Origin: Acinetobacter sp. P8-3-8
GTDB taxonomy: Bacteria; Pseudomonadota; Gammaproteobacteria; Pseudomonadales; Moraxellaceae
Direction of reading: 5' to 3'
NCBI RefSeq assembly: GCF_000214135.1
Contig: NZ_AFIE01000029.1
Coordinates: 1 to 44,455 of the forward strand
DNA length: 44,455 nt
The notes under the pieces are model-generated. The model ran no database searches and was not told where the DNA came from. It worked only from the letters and a program-made list of their open reading frames with translations. Positions 1-7,356 of the stretch are shown one piece after another. Each line of letters begins with the position of its first letter. Position 1 is the stretch's first letter. Both the position numbers and the translations under genes were made by a program.

Positions 1-2
1 AA

Positions 3-425
3 CCATTATTCAATCAATTAATTGAAAATTGGGATACAGAAAATATTATATTATTAGAACATTTATTACTATGCTTATGTGATAGACACACTCATCAATC
101 AAAATTTGATACAGCAACAAAATTTTTTGATATCTCAGATTTTACATTCTCATATTTGCCCTTTGAAATACATACAATCTTAAGGTTAAGAACAGAAAAA
201 GGCTTAGAAAATCCTATTTTAAACCATGTAATTATGACAACTCCTTTAGGAAAATTTTATCCAAATAAAAAACCTTATATGGACGATTTTTTATTAAAAA
301 TCTTGAAACGTGCAAGATTAGAATATCCAGACTTTGAAGATGGTCTTTTTGCAAAGGAGGGACTTTATGCTGACACGATTAAACCAAGTGCCGATAAAAA
401 ACCTTGGCAATTTTGGAAAAAATGA
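3..425 (+). CDS. Unknown protein, 5' truncated by window edge
   Basis: The frame is open from the first bases of the window to TGA at 423-425, so this is the C-terminal ~140 residues of a longer protein. It is helix-rich and AT-rich, with a conserved-looking stretch NHVIMTTPLG followed by KFYPNKKPY, and it ends in a basic, Trp-containing tail (KKPWQFWKK). I do not recognise a domain. The size, coupling to a second small acidic gene and island position would fit a toxin-immunity protein, but that is inference. A TTG at 156 is only an internal codon. The stop overlaps the next start codon as ATGA. Confidence 0.6.
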   Translation, partial: PLFNQLIENWDTENIILLEHLLLCLCDRHTHQSKFDTATKFFDISDFTFSYLPFEIHTILRLRTEKGLENPILNHVIMTTPLGKFYPNKKPYMDDFLLKILKRARLEYPDFEDGLFAKEGLYADTIKPSADKKPWQFWKK

Positions 426-916
426 TGGAAATTTCAAATAAAGAGTTTGAACTATTAAAAATCATTCTAGAAGATAGTATTAGTTATTTTGAAGATAAGA
501 GTGGTAATGACTTTTACCTTGAAGGTGATGACTCTCCTGAACGCTTGAATGTATTTCAAGAAATTATTGAAACTCAAGCAGATGAAGAAGATAAAAAAGA
601 ACTTCTAGAAAATATAACTTGTTGGACATACGATATATGGGTGGTTCGCTACTTGACAGAGCTCAACCCCCAAGTAAGTTTAAATCATACTCAATTAGAA
701 ATGTGCTTACTTTTACTTGAAGAAATACAACAAGTTCCTTGTTTACTACGTGGTGAGTTTAGGTTCAATAAATCTGAAATTGATTTTGTGGAAGAGATTT
801 TGCATTTAAACAAACCCAATGTAGATGATGAAATTTATTATATAAATAGCTTGAAAATTACAAACTATTTGATTAAAAAAATTAGAAATTACCTATTTAA
901 ACCTAAGTTGTATTAG
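422..916 (+). CDS. Unknown small acidic protein coupled to the preceding gene
   Basis: 164 residues from ATG at 422 (a second ATG follows at 425). The start overlaps the previous stop as ATGA, so the two genes are probably translationally coupled. The protein is acidic in its first two thirds (runs such as EDKSGND and ADEEDKKE), has no signal peptide or membrane segment, and ends in a basic tail. No family recognised. Cytosolic acidic proteins of this size next to another small gene often serve as immunity proteins, but no toxin gene is visible, so the role stays open. Confidence 0.55.
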   Translation: MMEISNKEFELLKIILEDSISYFEDKSGNDFYLEGDDSPERLNVFQEIIETQADEEDKKELLENITCWTYDIWVVRYLTELNPQVSLNHTQLEMCLLLLEEIQQVPCLLRGEFRFNKSEIDFVEEILHLNKPNVDDEIYYINSLKITNYLIKKIRNYLFKPKLY

Positions 917-1060
917 CTCCAACTTAATCTGGCTGTACTAGCTTAAACTTGATCTGACAGTTACCTTTTTTAATTTTCTTTATCTTTGTTCCCATTTACT
1001 CTATAGGGATGGTTAGTATTTTAATTCACCAAGCTAAAATATTTGGTTTTTAAGATTCCG

Positions 1061-1088
1061 AAAAAGCCTTATATTTTTAATATAAGGC
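1061..1088 (-). terminator. Rho-independent terminator of the Gp3-like gene
   Basis: GCCTTATATT (1066-1075) pairs perfectly with AATATAAGGC (1079-1088) around a 3-nt loop. On the minus strand the stem is followed by five T residues (1065-1061). It lies just beyond the stop of the gene at 1097-2032. Confidence 0.75.
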
Positions 1089-1096
1089 AAATTCAC

Positions 1097-2032
1097 CTAA
1101 TTAACTGCCCTCACACTCCCCTGCAATCCCTTCTGAATATCTTGCACGAATCCATCCCCTTGATTAAATTTAGGCTTTGTCTTAGTTTTCGACTCAGGCT
1201 GAGTTTGTTCAGACTCAACGACCTCATCCGTATAAAACTCCTCCACCAAATCTAATCCCTCCTCTGAATTCACTTCAAATCTCGCATTACCATAACCTTG
1301 TCGTGCTATTTGATCTAATGCATTCTGATTGAATCCACTCTGTTTACTTTGCTGATCAATGTCTTTTGCCATCTGAATGGCTTGTTGAAGATTTACACCA
1401 TCACGTAGTGTTAAATCCACGTAATACACAGGGGTTCGATAGCTTTGAGTTGTCGATTTTCCTCTCAGTGTCAATTGCAGTGGCAGACACGAAAGTAAGC
1501 CATTGGATGCAGCATGGTAATAACTCAATCGTGCTGCCAAGGTGCGAATGCTATTAAAGCCCGTGGTTCTAAAAATGAAAGTTCCCAGTTCATCCGACTC
1601 ATCTAGGTTGACGTGTAAACGTCCATAAGGCTTGCAGTTGCCGCCTTGTGCCAATGGACATAAGTCAGGGGATGGACATGAATGTTGTTCAATGCCTTGA
1701 TTGGTCAGTCGCTGGCAAGTTTCCCCATTCCCTACACAAATCGGGCGTCCTGTTTGTCGGTCAAATAAACTGTACTCTGCACGTAGATTAAGTTCAGGGT
1801 CGTTAAAGATCATCCGCACAGGAATAGTTCTGAGTTTTTGGTTTTGATTCGGTGCTTTGGCTCTGAGCTGTTCATCGAGTGGATGTTTGACCCAGCCCTC
1901 TTTGCCTTGAATTTGACTGGTAATGGTGAATTGGTCATCCTTTTCGGGGATGCGTTTGCCGTTCTTTTCAACCACTTTACCAATGCTAATTCTGCCGAGT
2001 ATTGGCGGTGTAACCGCTAAACCTTTAATCAT
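1097..2032 (-). CDS. Gp3-like (recombination directionality factor-like) metal-binding protein
   Basis: 311 residues. The N-terminus (IKGLAVTPPILGRISIGK...GKRIPEKDDQFTITS) has the layout of the phiC31 gp3-like family, often annotated as hydrolase or metal-binding protein. A cysteine cluster (C99, C106, C119, C125, C133, with CPSPDLCPLA and NCKPYGRL) suggests a zinc site. The last 60 residues are acidic/polar and look disordered. Family members sit beside YqaJ and DUF932 genes on mobile elements, as here. Some relatives are directionality factors for serine integrases, but this element has a tyrosine integrase, so a recombination-accessory or DNA-binding role is as likely. ATG start chosen; the gene has its own terminator at 1061-1088. 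Confidence 0.7.
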   Translation of the reverse strand: MIKGLAVTPPILGRISIGKVVEKNGKRIPEKDDQFTITSQIQGKEGWVKHPLDEQLRAKAPNQNQKLRTIPVRMIFNDPELNLRAEYSLFDRQTGRPICVGNGETCQRLTNQGIEQHSCPSPDLCPLAQGGNCKPYGRLHVNLDESDELGTFIFRTTGFNSIRTLAARLSYYHAASNGLLSCLPLQLTLRGKSTTQSYRTPVYYVDLTLRDGVNLQQAIQMAKDIDQQSKQSGFNQNALDQIARQGYGNARFEVNSEEGLDLVEEFYTDEVVESEQTQPESKTKTKPKFNQGDGFVQDIQKGLQGSVRAVN

Positions 2033-2111
2033 GTTGTTTGTCCTATAAGTAAAATTTTACTGCTTACCCCTTGTTATGTAAGTAAACAGAAATATGAAAA
2101 AGCTACGACTT

Positions 2112-2178
2112 CGCAAAAACCGCCATTGTTGGTCTACCGCTCCTTCGGGAGTCGGTAGATCGGGGGTGGTTTTTTGCG
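2112..2178. terminator. Long two-part hairpin between YqaJ and Gp3-like genes
   Basis: The outer arms CGCAAAAACCGCC (2112-2124) and GGTGGTTTTTTGCG (2165-2178) pair with one bulge and a G-U. The inner arms CTACCG-TCC and GGA-CGGTAG close on a TTCG loop. A T-tract follows in both directions, so it can act as a bidirectional terminator. It sits after the YqaJ stop and before the Gp3-like start. Confidence 0.65.
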
Positions 2179-2244
2179 CTTTTGGGAAAAATGGATATTT
2201 CATGCATATATAGTTAGTGATATAGATGCTTGGTTTAGATAGGA

Positions 2245-3288
2245 TTAGTCATCATCGCTATAGATTTGAAAACGCCGTGTACCTGCCTTGTTTTGTGGAA
2301 ATTCATTGATCAGTTCTGGATGCATTTTCAATACTGCCTTACTGTCTAAAGCAATGGAGTCTTTGGATCGTTTCCATGTCACTGAACCCGTGGCAAAAGT
2401 GGCTCGCTCTGCATCCTTCATCAACATTTGAATGTGATGTTTGGTTTCATCAAAGTTGTTTTGATGGATTTCAATGTGATGTTTTTCTTTAATCAGTTGA
2501 GTAAACAATCGATTGGCTTGTTCGTTTTGGCTGAGGTCTTCCACTGTGAGTGGCACATGTTGTGGATAAAGTTGTTGGATGGCTTTGGCTGCCGACTCAC
2601 TGGCATCGACATCAGGTGGCGTATCTTTTTCTACACATTCCCAAAAGTAACGTTCTGAATTGATAATGTGTTTGATCACGGTTTCACTGCGTGTGACTTT
2701 ATAGATACGAGTTTCATGTCCACAGATCAGTACACAAATATGCGCTGCCTGCTTTCCTGTCACTGCCAGTTGATGTTGAACTTGGCAGAGTACATATAAA
2801 GGCACACCATCTCGCCATAGTTTGGCACCATGTTCACCTGCGGTTTTGCATTCTAGAATCTGGACTTCATCACTGCCTACCACGGAGTAATCCAAATTTG
2901 CCAACATAAAATGTTTATCGGCTTCGGGATGTTGTAGGACTGCATTGATGCGACGGACTTTGTTATTGGTATGCATGCTGTAGTATTCAGCGACTAAAGG
3001 TTCAAGTTGTTTGCCCCAATAGAGTGGTGCATGACCTGTGCTTTCATCTTCAATGGATTGTTTGACTCGTCCTGTTTTGATCATCCACAGTTCGAGCATC
3101 GACATATAGGGATTGAGTCCACAGGCTGCGGCACAATCACTACTACCGATACCTTGACGACGTACTTCAAGCCATTCTGCCTGAGTCATGTTTTTGGTAT
3201 TGACTAAGCGTTTGGCGGTAAACAATTTTGGGGCAATAAATGGGGTACTCGCCTGTTGCATGGATGGGTTTAATATTACTGTATTCAT
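2245..3288 (-). CDS. YqaJ-family viral recombinase (lambda-exonuclease-type)
   Basis: 347 residues. The YqaJ core starts with GIGSSD (46-51) and has the PD-(D/E)XK nuclease signature: E96 in the WGKQLEP helix, D133 in ANLDY, E146 and K148 in LECKTA, and Q169/Q171 on the following helix. All expected catalytic residues are present. The family degrades one strand of dsDNA ends to prepare single-strand annealing recombination. The C-terminal third is helical and unassigned. No RecT/Bet-type annealase is recognisable here, so a partner is either the neighbouring DUF932/Gp3-like proteins or outside the window. ATG start. Confidence 0.88.
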   Translation of the reverse strand: MNTVILNPSMQQASTPFIAPKLFTAKRLVNTKNMTQAEWLEVRRQGIGSSDCAAACGLNPYMSMLELWMIKTGRVKQSIEDESTGHAPLYWGKQLEPLVAEYYSMHTNNKVRRINAVLQHPEADKHFMLANLDYSVVGSDEVQILECKTAGEHGAKLWRDGVPLYVLCQVQHQLAVTGKQAAHICVLICGHETRIYKVTRSETVIKHIINSERYFWECVEKDTPPDVDASESAAKAIQQLYPQHVPLTVEDLSQNEQANRLFTQLIKEKHHIEIHQNNFDETKHHIQMLMKDAERATFATGSVTWKRSKDSIALDSKAVLKMHPELINEFPQNKAGTRRFQIYSDDD

Positions 3289-3380
3289 GGTGAATTCCTG
3301 ATTTTTTAATTGAGGGTTTTATGACGGTTTGGATTGAGCGTTAAGAAGTCGTTTTGATCAAAGGAACAAATTTCGGGCAT

Positions 3381-3405
3381 AAAAAAACCACATCCGAAGA
3401 TGTGG
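3381..3405 (-). terminator. Terminator with TTCG loop after the DUF932 gene
   Basis: CCACATC (3388-3394) pairs with GATGTGG (3399-3405). On the minus strand the loop is TTCG and seven T residues follow. It lies downstream of the DUF932 stop and ~90 bp upstream of the YqaJ start. The flank GGGCATAAAAAA is shared with the hairpin at 4911-4935. Confidence 0.8.
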
Positions 3406-3490
3406 CTTGATGATTTTTAAAACAAAAATTTGATTTAAAAGACAGTTGCTTAGGCTATCTTTCCATGAGAAAAAGTATATCTTTCCACGC

Positions 3491-4525
3491 TTATGAGAGC
3501 ATACTTAAGGCTTGTTCGAGCCCACGTTGTTTCATCGTTGCACCTGCACCAAACCAAGCTGAATCAAGTCGATGGTCAGTGCTCATGGCACGACGTTCGT
3601 GATCTATAAATTCCGTGATCGAGCACAATAATCCATAGGCAGTATCTTTGGCTGAAGAGAGGCTTGCACCTCGTCCTTGTCCATTAAACATCTCCATGGC
3701 TTTACTCATTGATTTGGCATTCGGTTCAGATTTTTCCTTGCCATTGGCTTGAGTAGCAATATCTCGATAGAACTGAATAATGTTGTCCTCTTGATCAGCA
3801 ATGCTCATACTGGTGTTATTAAACACAGCATCGAAATAAGCAGCTGCTTCATACTGGGTGACTTTACGTTGACTAAGTTGTTTCATCTCATACATGTGTT
3901 CATCCCATGCGCGGATTGAAATGCCCAATTGCTGTTTGACCTTATCTGCATCAAACTTAGTGCTGTGTGGCACTTTAATCACGCCTGCACTACTGTTTTG
4001 TCCTTTTAAGGCAATGGCTAAAGTGTTGTTACACACCACACGGATCGAAGTGAATTGTGCTGTGGTTGCCAATGTTCCATCACAAGCAGTTGCCAAAAGC
4101 ATATAACCATTACTGACATCTTTACCCTTTAACATCGAGGTTTGTCCTGTACGTGCCAATGCCCAGAATTTCTTTCCACCTTTGAGCACGCCTGCTGTTT
4201 CAAGCTCAAAGCCTGATTGCTCAGTCAGATCACGATAAAATTCTAAAATCTCTCTCGGTTGTACTTCCTGAAAGCGTTGACTAACCACCGAAAGTGGTGC
4301 ATGGGTATCAGAGCGATACAGAACTCGTTGTTCTTCATAAGGCATGATGATGCTTTGCCCTCGTTCATTTTGTGCCATATAACTGACATTGGAGGATTCA
4401 ATGCGCCAGTCCATGCCTGCCTGTTGTGCCCAGACTTCAATCGGTTGGTTTTGCGTGAGTTGATTGCCGAGTCCATGCCAAGGGGTTTCTCCGACATAGG
4501 CCATTTGTTCAAGTTGATGTGCCAT
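3491..4525 (-). CDS. DUF932 (TIGR03299-type) phage/plasmid protein
   Basis: 344 residues from the ATG at 4525, which has GGA about 9 bases upstream. A longer reading to 4636 lacks such a site and runs into the upstream gene. The N-terminal MAYVGETPWHGLGNQL and the central ATACDGTLATTAQFTSIRVVCNNTLAIAL match the DUF932 family found on plasmids, phages and integrative elements, usually near recombination genes. The biochemical role is unknown; co-occurrence with YqaJ and the Gp3-like protein suggests a part in element replication or recombination. It is separated from YqaJ by a strong terminator, so it is its own transcription unit, perhaps with the zinc-ribbon gene upstream. Confidence 0.85.
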   Translation of the reverse strand: MAHQLEQMAYVGETPWHGLGNQLTQNQPIEVWAQQAGMDWRIESSNVSYMAQNERGQSIIMPYEEQRVLYRSDTHAPLSVVSQRFQEVQPREILEFYRDLTEQSGFELETAGVLKGGKKFWALARTGQTSMLKGKDVSNGYMLLATACDGTLATTAQFTSIRVVCNNTLAIALKGQNSSAGVIKVPHSTKFDADKVKQQLGISIRAWDEHMYEMKQLSQRKVTQYEAAAYFDAVFNNTSMSIADQEDNIIQFYRDIATQANGKEKSEPNAKSMSKAMEMFNGQGRGASLSSAKDTAYGLLCSITEFIDHERRAMSTDHRLDSAWFGAGATMKQRGLEQALSMLS

Positions 4526-4584
4526 GGTTGTATTCCTTTTAATTTGAAAATGAAATTTGATTCTGTATTGATATGGATCGATCT

Positions 4585-4884
4585 TTAGTGCAGAAGATGT
4601 GTTGGAAACTTTTGGTAGCAGTTGTGGCAAAAGCACAAATTCTGTTGTGGCGGTGCGCTTGGTTCAGTGAATGAATTCAATACACTGCCCAACATACCTC
4701 CCAAAAACGTTCCTGCGATTCCACCAACAATGGGTGGCAGATTGAAAGTCTTTGCGACTGTGCTTCCCAATGCGCCTAATGTGGTTGGTGTGACCAGACT
4801 GGATAAGGCTGTATTGGATTGTTGTGTACTTGCTTCAACCAACATCACATTCGTTGAATGGCAAAAGGGACAGCTCAAGTGCAT
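4585..4884 (-). CDS. Small double zinc-ribbon protein with glycine-zipper core
   Basis: 99 residues from ATG at 4884, preceded by AAGGAGT. An N-terminal CPFC (with His) and a C-terminal CFCHNC can build one zinc ribbon. Between them is a hydrophobic glycine-rich segment (GGIAGTFLGGMLGSVL) of the glycine-zipper kind, which could insert in or associate with membrane. It ends 59 bp before the DUF932 start, on the same strand, so the two are probably co-transcribed. A hairpin in the leader (4911-4935) may attenuate both. Function unknown. Confidence 0.7.
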   Translation of the reverse strand: MHLSCPFCHSTNVMLVEASTQQSNTALSSLVTPTTLGALGSTVAKTFNLPPIVGGIAGTFLGGMLGSVLNSFTEPSAPPQQNLCFCHNCYQKFPTHLLH

Positions 4885-4910
4885 GACTTGACTCCTTAAT
4901 TTTGGGCATA

Positions 4911-4935
4911 AAAAAGCCTGCTTGATGGCAGGCTT
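4911..4935 (-). terminator. Leader hairpin/terminator upstream of the zinc-ribbon gene
   Basis: AAGCCTGC (4914-4921) pairs perfectly with GCAGGCTT (4928-4935) across a 6-nt loop. On the minus strand a T-tract follows, then the start codon 27 bp further. It either ends a transcript from upstream or works as a 5'-leader attenuator. It shares GGGCATAAAAAA with the hairpin at 3381-3405. Confidence 0.6.
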
Positions 4936-5089
4936 AATCTTCATATTTTCATGTATTCTCAAATGAGCTTCATGATTCTCATTAGGATGTTATGTATTTG
5001 AAATTATTTGGAATTAGATTTTCTTTAACTTTTATTTACACCCTAAAATCAGTAAGATAAATTAAAACATCACAAATGATTTTAGAATT

Positions 5090-5380
5090 ATGACTCAGAT
5101 TAAAATTGGCGAATTTTGTAATAAGTATGGATTTACAGCACATCAAATACGACATGCAACTCGTACAGGAAAATTAGACAAAGTTGCTAAAGGAATCGTA
5201 GACGAAGAAGTTGCACTACAAATAATGTTGTCATACACAAAACCCAAGCAACAAATAAATCCAAAAGCTGGGCAATCAACTCAAACTCAGGATAAGCCAA
5301 CATTTTTATCTCAGGAATGGGTAAAATCTATGATTGCCCCTGCGAGTAACGGTGGAAAAGTTTTTCCACCGAATGAATGA
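5090..5380 (+). CDS. Small MerR-like helix-turn-helix protein
   Basis: 96 residues. The first 45 (KIGEFCNKYGFTAHQIRHATRTGKLDKVAKGIVDEEVAL) read as a winged-helix/MerR-type HTH that recognises DNA, as in excisionases and small element regulators. The Gln/Pro-rich middle is a linker. The C-terminal FLSQEWVKSMIAP is unassigned. It is divergent from the zinc-ribbon/DUF932 unit, so it may regulate the shared intergenic region 4936-5089. No clear ribosome-binding site precedes the ATG. Confidence 0.6.
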   Translation: MTQIKIGEFCNKYGFTAHQIRHATRTGKLDKVAKGIVDEEVALQIMLSYTKPKQQINPKAGQSTQTQDKPTFLSQEWVKSMIAPASNGGKVFPPNE

Positions 5381-5401
5381 TATTAAAAGTGAGCTTTGAG
5401 G

Positions 5402-5497
5402 CTTGTATGGCAGACACATAGGAAGCACCTATGCTAGCCCTCATCAGAATACTGCGTATTCAGGGGTCGTAAGCCTTTACGACGACTGCCATACAAG
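5402..5497. ncRNA. Candidate cloverleaf structured RNA or folded DNA site
   Basis: A 12-bp perfect closing stem CTTGTATGGCAG (5402-5413) / CTGCCATACAAG (5486-5497) encloses three hairpins. They are CATAGG/CCTATG (417-422/428-433), CCCT-GAATAC/GTATTC-AGGG (438-465) and GTCGTAA/TTACGAC (466-472/477-483), offsets from 5000. The result is a clean four-way junction of 96 nt. It is not a tRNA: arm lengths and the invariant tRNA bases do not fit and there is no anticodon arm. The strand cannot be decided from symmetry. It could be an RNA or a cruciform recombination or replication site. Confidence 0.5.
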
Positions 5498-5650
5498 AAA
5501 CTTCATTTTAGATTAGATTTAATAATGACCAATAAATGCAATTGCAACAAATCTTATCTTCTATCTTTGATTCTATTTATTTTTTCAACTCAGCTTGATT
5601 GACTAAACTCACCCTTAATTTTATCATTCAATTGCTGACCTACATCGTCA

Positions 5651-5840
5651 GTCGGTTTTGACAGACCGTTTACAAAAGGCGCACAACAACGCTGTTCTGG
5701 TTTTGTGCGTACTCTTAAGTCACGCCTTTATGGTGAGACTGGGAGGGGCACGCTTGCGTGCGCTGATTTCCTTTTGTATCAGTCTGTCAACCCGTCCAGT
5801 CTTGCCACCATTATTTGACAGTAATTTGGTAAGACTCCCT
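5651..5840 (+). ncRNA. Candidate second multibranched structured element
   Basis: TTGACAGAC (5658-5666) pairs with GTCTGTCAA (5782-5790), continued inside by TACAAAAGG (5671-5679) with CCTTTTGTA (5770-5778). This 18-bp two-part stem encloses CGCACAA/TTGTGCG (5680-5686/5703-5709), a bulged AGTCAC-type hairpin near 5718-5740, and GCACGC/GCGTGC (5748-5761). A further hairpin AGTCTTGCCA/TGGTAAGACT (5798-5807/5827-5836, one mismatch) follows. A strong Shine-Dalgarno site and a 21-codon ORF come right after. The plus strand is preferred for that reason only. Confidence 0.4.
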
Positions 5841-5863
5841 TTCATACAAAAGGAGTAGTCACC

Positions 5864-5929
5864 ATGACTCATTTTTTTCTATCTTTATTGTTTTCCCTAA
5901 AACGATTTTCTATCCCCGTGTTGCCCTAA
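5864..5929 (+). CDS. Possible 21-residue leader peptide
   Basis: An ATG with an excellent ribosome-binding site (AAAGGAG, spaced by 9 bases) opens a 21-codon frame. The product is short and hydrophobic/basic (MTHFFLSLLF...RFSIPVLP). It lies directly after the structured segment ending near 5840. It may be a leader peptide, a mini membrane protein, or the remnant start of a lost gene. No homology is claimed; the signal is the ribosome-binding site. Confidence 0.3.
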   Translation: MTHFFLSLLFSLKRFSIPVLP

Positions 5930-6062
5930 CAGCACTCATAAACTTTTGCTTATTGAACTGATCTAAAAGCGATTCAGCCTTAGAAAGCTTTATCTCACCT
6001 ACCGTTTAGTAAATTCAGCAAAATTGATAACACTTCAAATAACACAATAATAACTCGGGGAA

Positions 6063-6320
6063 ATGATGAAAATTCAAACTTCACTTGTACTCATCTCACT
6101 TGCACTGATGACAACTGGTTGTGCCAGTAAAGCTGAACGCCAATTTATCAGTGGATGTAAAACAGGTGGGATCGATGGTAGTACTTGCTCATGTATTTAT
6201 GATCGACTTGAAGATAAATACGGTGAGGATGATCTCAAAAGCAATCTCTACACCTTGCAACAAACTGAATCCTTCCAAATGGATCTGGTCAATATTTCCT
6301 ATCAATGCATGAAGGAGTAG
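6063..6320 (+). CDS. Small lipoprotein
   Basis: 85 residues. Signal peptide MMKIQTSLVLISLALMTTGC with a lipobox (MTTGC), so the mature protein begins at Cys20 and is membrane-anchored. The mature part has four more cysteines (one after SG, two in STCSCIYD, one near the C-terminus), suggesting two disulfides in the periplasm. First gene of a compact run of four (6063-7335) with 2-bp to overlapping spacing. GGGG lies just ahead of the ATG. Function unknown. Confidence 0.7.
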   Translation: MMKIQTSLVLISLALMTTGCASKAERQFISGCKTGGIDGSTCSCIYDRLEDKYGEDDLKSNLYTLQQTESFQMDLVNISYQCMKE

Positions 6321-6322
6321 CC

Positions 6323-6451
6323 ATGAGAACACTCGCAGGCATCATCTGCATTGTTGCAGTGATTTTCTTTTTAGGCTTGCCCTTCATTGGCTTCATGATC
6401 GTGATGGGAATTTTTATTGCATTAGCAAAATTTGCCACTGGAGGAAAGTAA
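6323..6451 (+). CDS. 42-residue membrane miniprotein
   Basis: ATG at 6323 follows AAGGAG and starts 2 bp after the lipoprotein stop. The product is almost entirely hydrophobic (IICIVAVIFFLGLPFIGF then MIVMGIFIALAKF), one or two membrane segments, ending in TGGK. Its TAA is immediately followed by the GTG of the next gene, which uses the GGAGG inside this gene's end as ribosome-binding site. Such spacing argues it is a real translated gene. Function unknown. Confidence 0.6.
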   Translation: MRTLAGIICIVAVIFFLGLPFIGFMIVMGIFIALAKFATGGK

Positions 6452-6676
6452 GTGAATTCGAATATCAAAACAGGTTTGATTAGTGTCTATTTGGTGATTG
6501 GTTTCTTCTTTGCGGTCTATCAACACTTTTGGGGACAGTATAACTACAAGTCCTTTGCCTACAATATTGGGCAAGGTTTGGTTTGGCCTGCGGTGATGTT
6601 TCCAACAGTAGGGAAAATCATTGGTGGAATTTTGATTCTATGGTTGGTCGGTTTTCTGACTATGCGTTCTAAGTGA
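6452..6676 (+). CDS. Small two-helix membrane protein
   Basis: 74 residues from a GTG directly abutting the previous stop, with GGAGG 9-13 bases upstream. Two predicted membrane helices (about residues 7-26 and 54-70) flank a short aromatic-rich loop (HFWGQYNYKSFAYN). No family recognised. It is the third member of the lipoprotein/membrane operon. The next gene could start at an overlapping GTG, but a downstream ATG is preferred. Confidence 0.6.
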   Translation: MNSNIKTGLISVYLVIGFFFAVYQHFWGQYNYKSFAYNIGQGLVWPAVMFPTVGKIIGGILILWLVGFLTMRSK

Positions 6677-6690
6677 GTGAGAGCCAAACT

Positions 6691-7335
6691 ATGAAAAAAA
6701 TATTTTCCACTTTAGCAATATCAACTTTACTCATTGCATGTAATCAGAACAATCAGCCAACTCAGAAGACTACAACGGATCAAACATCCAGCTCACCTGT
6801 TCAGATAGAGCAATCCAAATATGCTCCATATAGCAAGGACGAGGTTGAAGCCAAAGTACAAGCTTTAACTCAGATTGTGGAGAATGATACCGAGTATCTG
6901 CCTGCGGCAGTTAAGCAAGCTCAATCATTTCTTGAGAGTTGGAATAAATATCCTGAAGCACTCAAATCTATGATGGAGTCTGACCTCGATCCCAACAACG
7001 CTGAATATAGCAATCATATTCCCATGGAAATGGAACAGCCTGCATTATCTGTTCGTGCTCAAATTACCAGTCGTGAGTCTCAATCTGCTTTTAATGTACA
7101 AGGAGCGATTGAATATATTCTAGAAATTCAGTCCACCAACGATCAACCTTTTGTTTTACAAGGCATGAGTATTAATCGTGGTCGTTGTGGTTATTACACC
7201 GCAGATTTCCATAGCAAGATGCCTGTGCAAATGAGCTATAGTTCAACAGTATCCTATTTGCTGAAATGCCGTGGTGATCAAGTCCTTGAAGCTGAATTAA
7301 TAACTGATCAAGGTAATGTGAATTTGTCTTTTTAA
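6691..7335 (+). CDS. Lipoprotein of unknown function
   Basis: 214 residues from ATG at 6691. An in-frame GTG at 6673 would add six polar residues in front of the signal peptide and is less likely. MKKIFSTLAISTLLIAC is a lipoprotein signal with lipobox LIAC. A Gln/Thr/Ser-rich linker follows, then a soluble domain with a few Cys and a possible Ig-like C-terminal half (about residues 115-214: RAQITSRES...LRGNVNLSF-like beta pattern). Last gene of the operon, closed by a bidirectional terminator. Likely envelope-facing; no function can be assigned. Confidence 0.65.
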   Translation: MKKIFSTLAISTLLIACNQNNQPTQKTTTDQTSSSPVQIEQSKYAPYSKDEVEAKVQALTQIVENDTEYLPAAVKQAQSFLESWNKYPEALKSMMESDLDPNNAEYSNHIPMEMEQPALSVRAQITSRESQSAFNVQGAIEYILEIQSTNDQPFVLQGMSINRGRCGYYTADFHSKMPVQMSYSSTVSYLLKCRGDQVLEAELITDQGNVNLSF

Positions 7336-7356
7336 TGATGTTTAAATCCATGTACA

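Noticed and set aside
4526-4636. N-terminal extension of the DUF932 protein
   Set aside because: It overlaps the zinc-ribbon gene end and the family N-terminus begins at the ATG at 4525.
5402-5497. Cloverleaf as a tRNA gene
   Set aside because: A 12-bp closing stem, wrong arm sizes, no T-loop GTTC or anticodon arm.
5658-5858. 66-codon frame starting with TTG
   Set aside because: It lies wholly on the palindromic stems of the structured segment, has no ribosome-binding site, and its residues (GGARLRAL) mirror the hairpin bases. I treat it as a by-product of structure.
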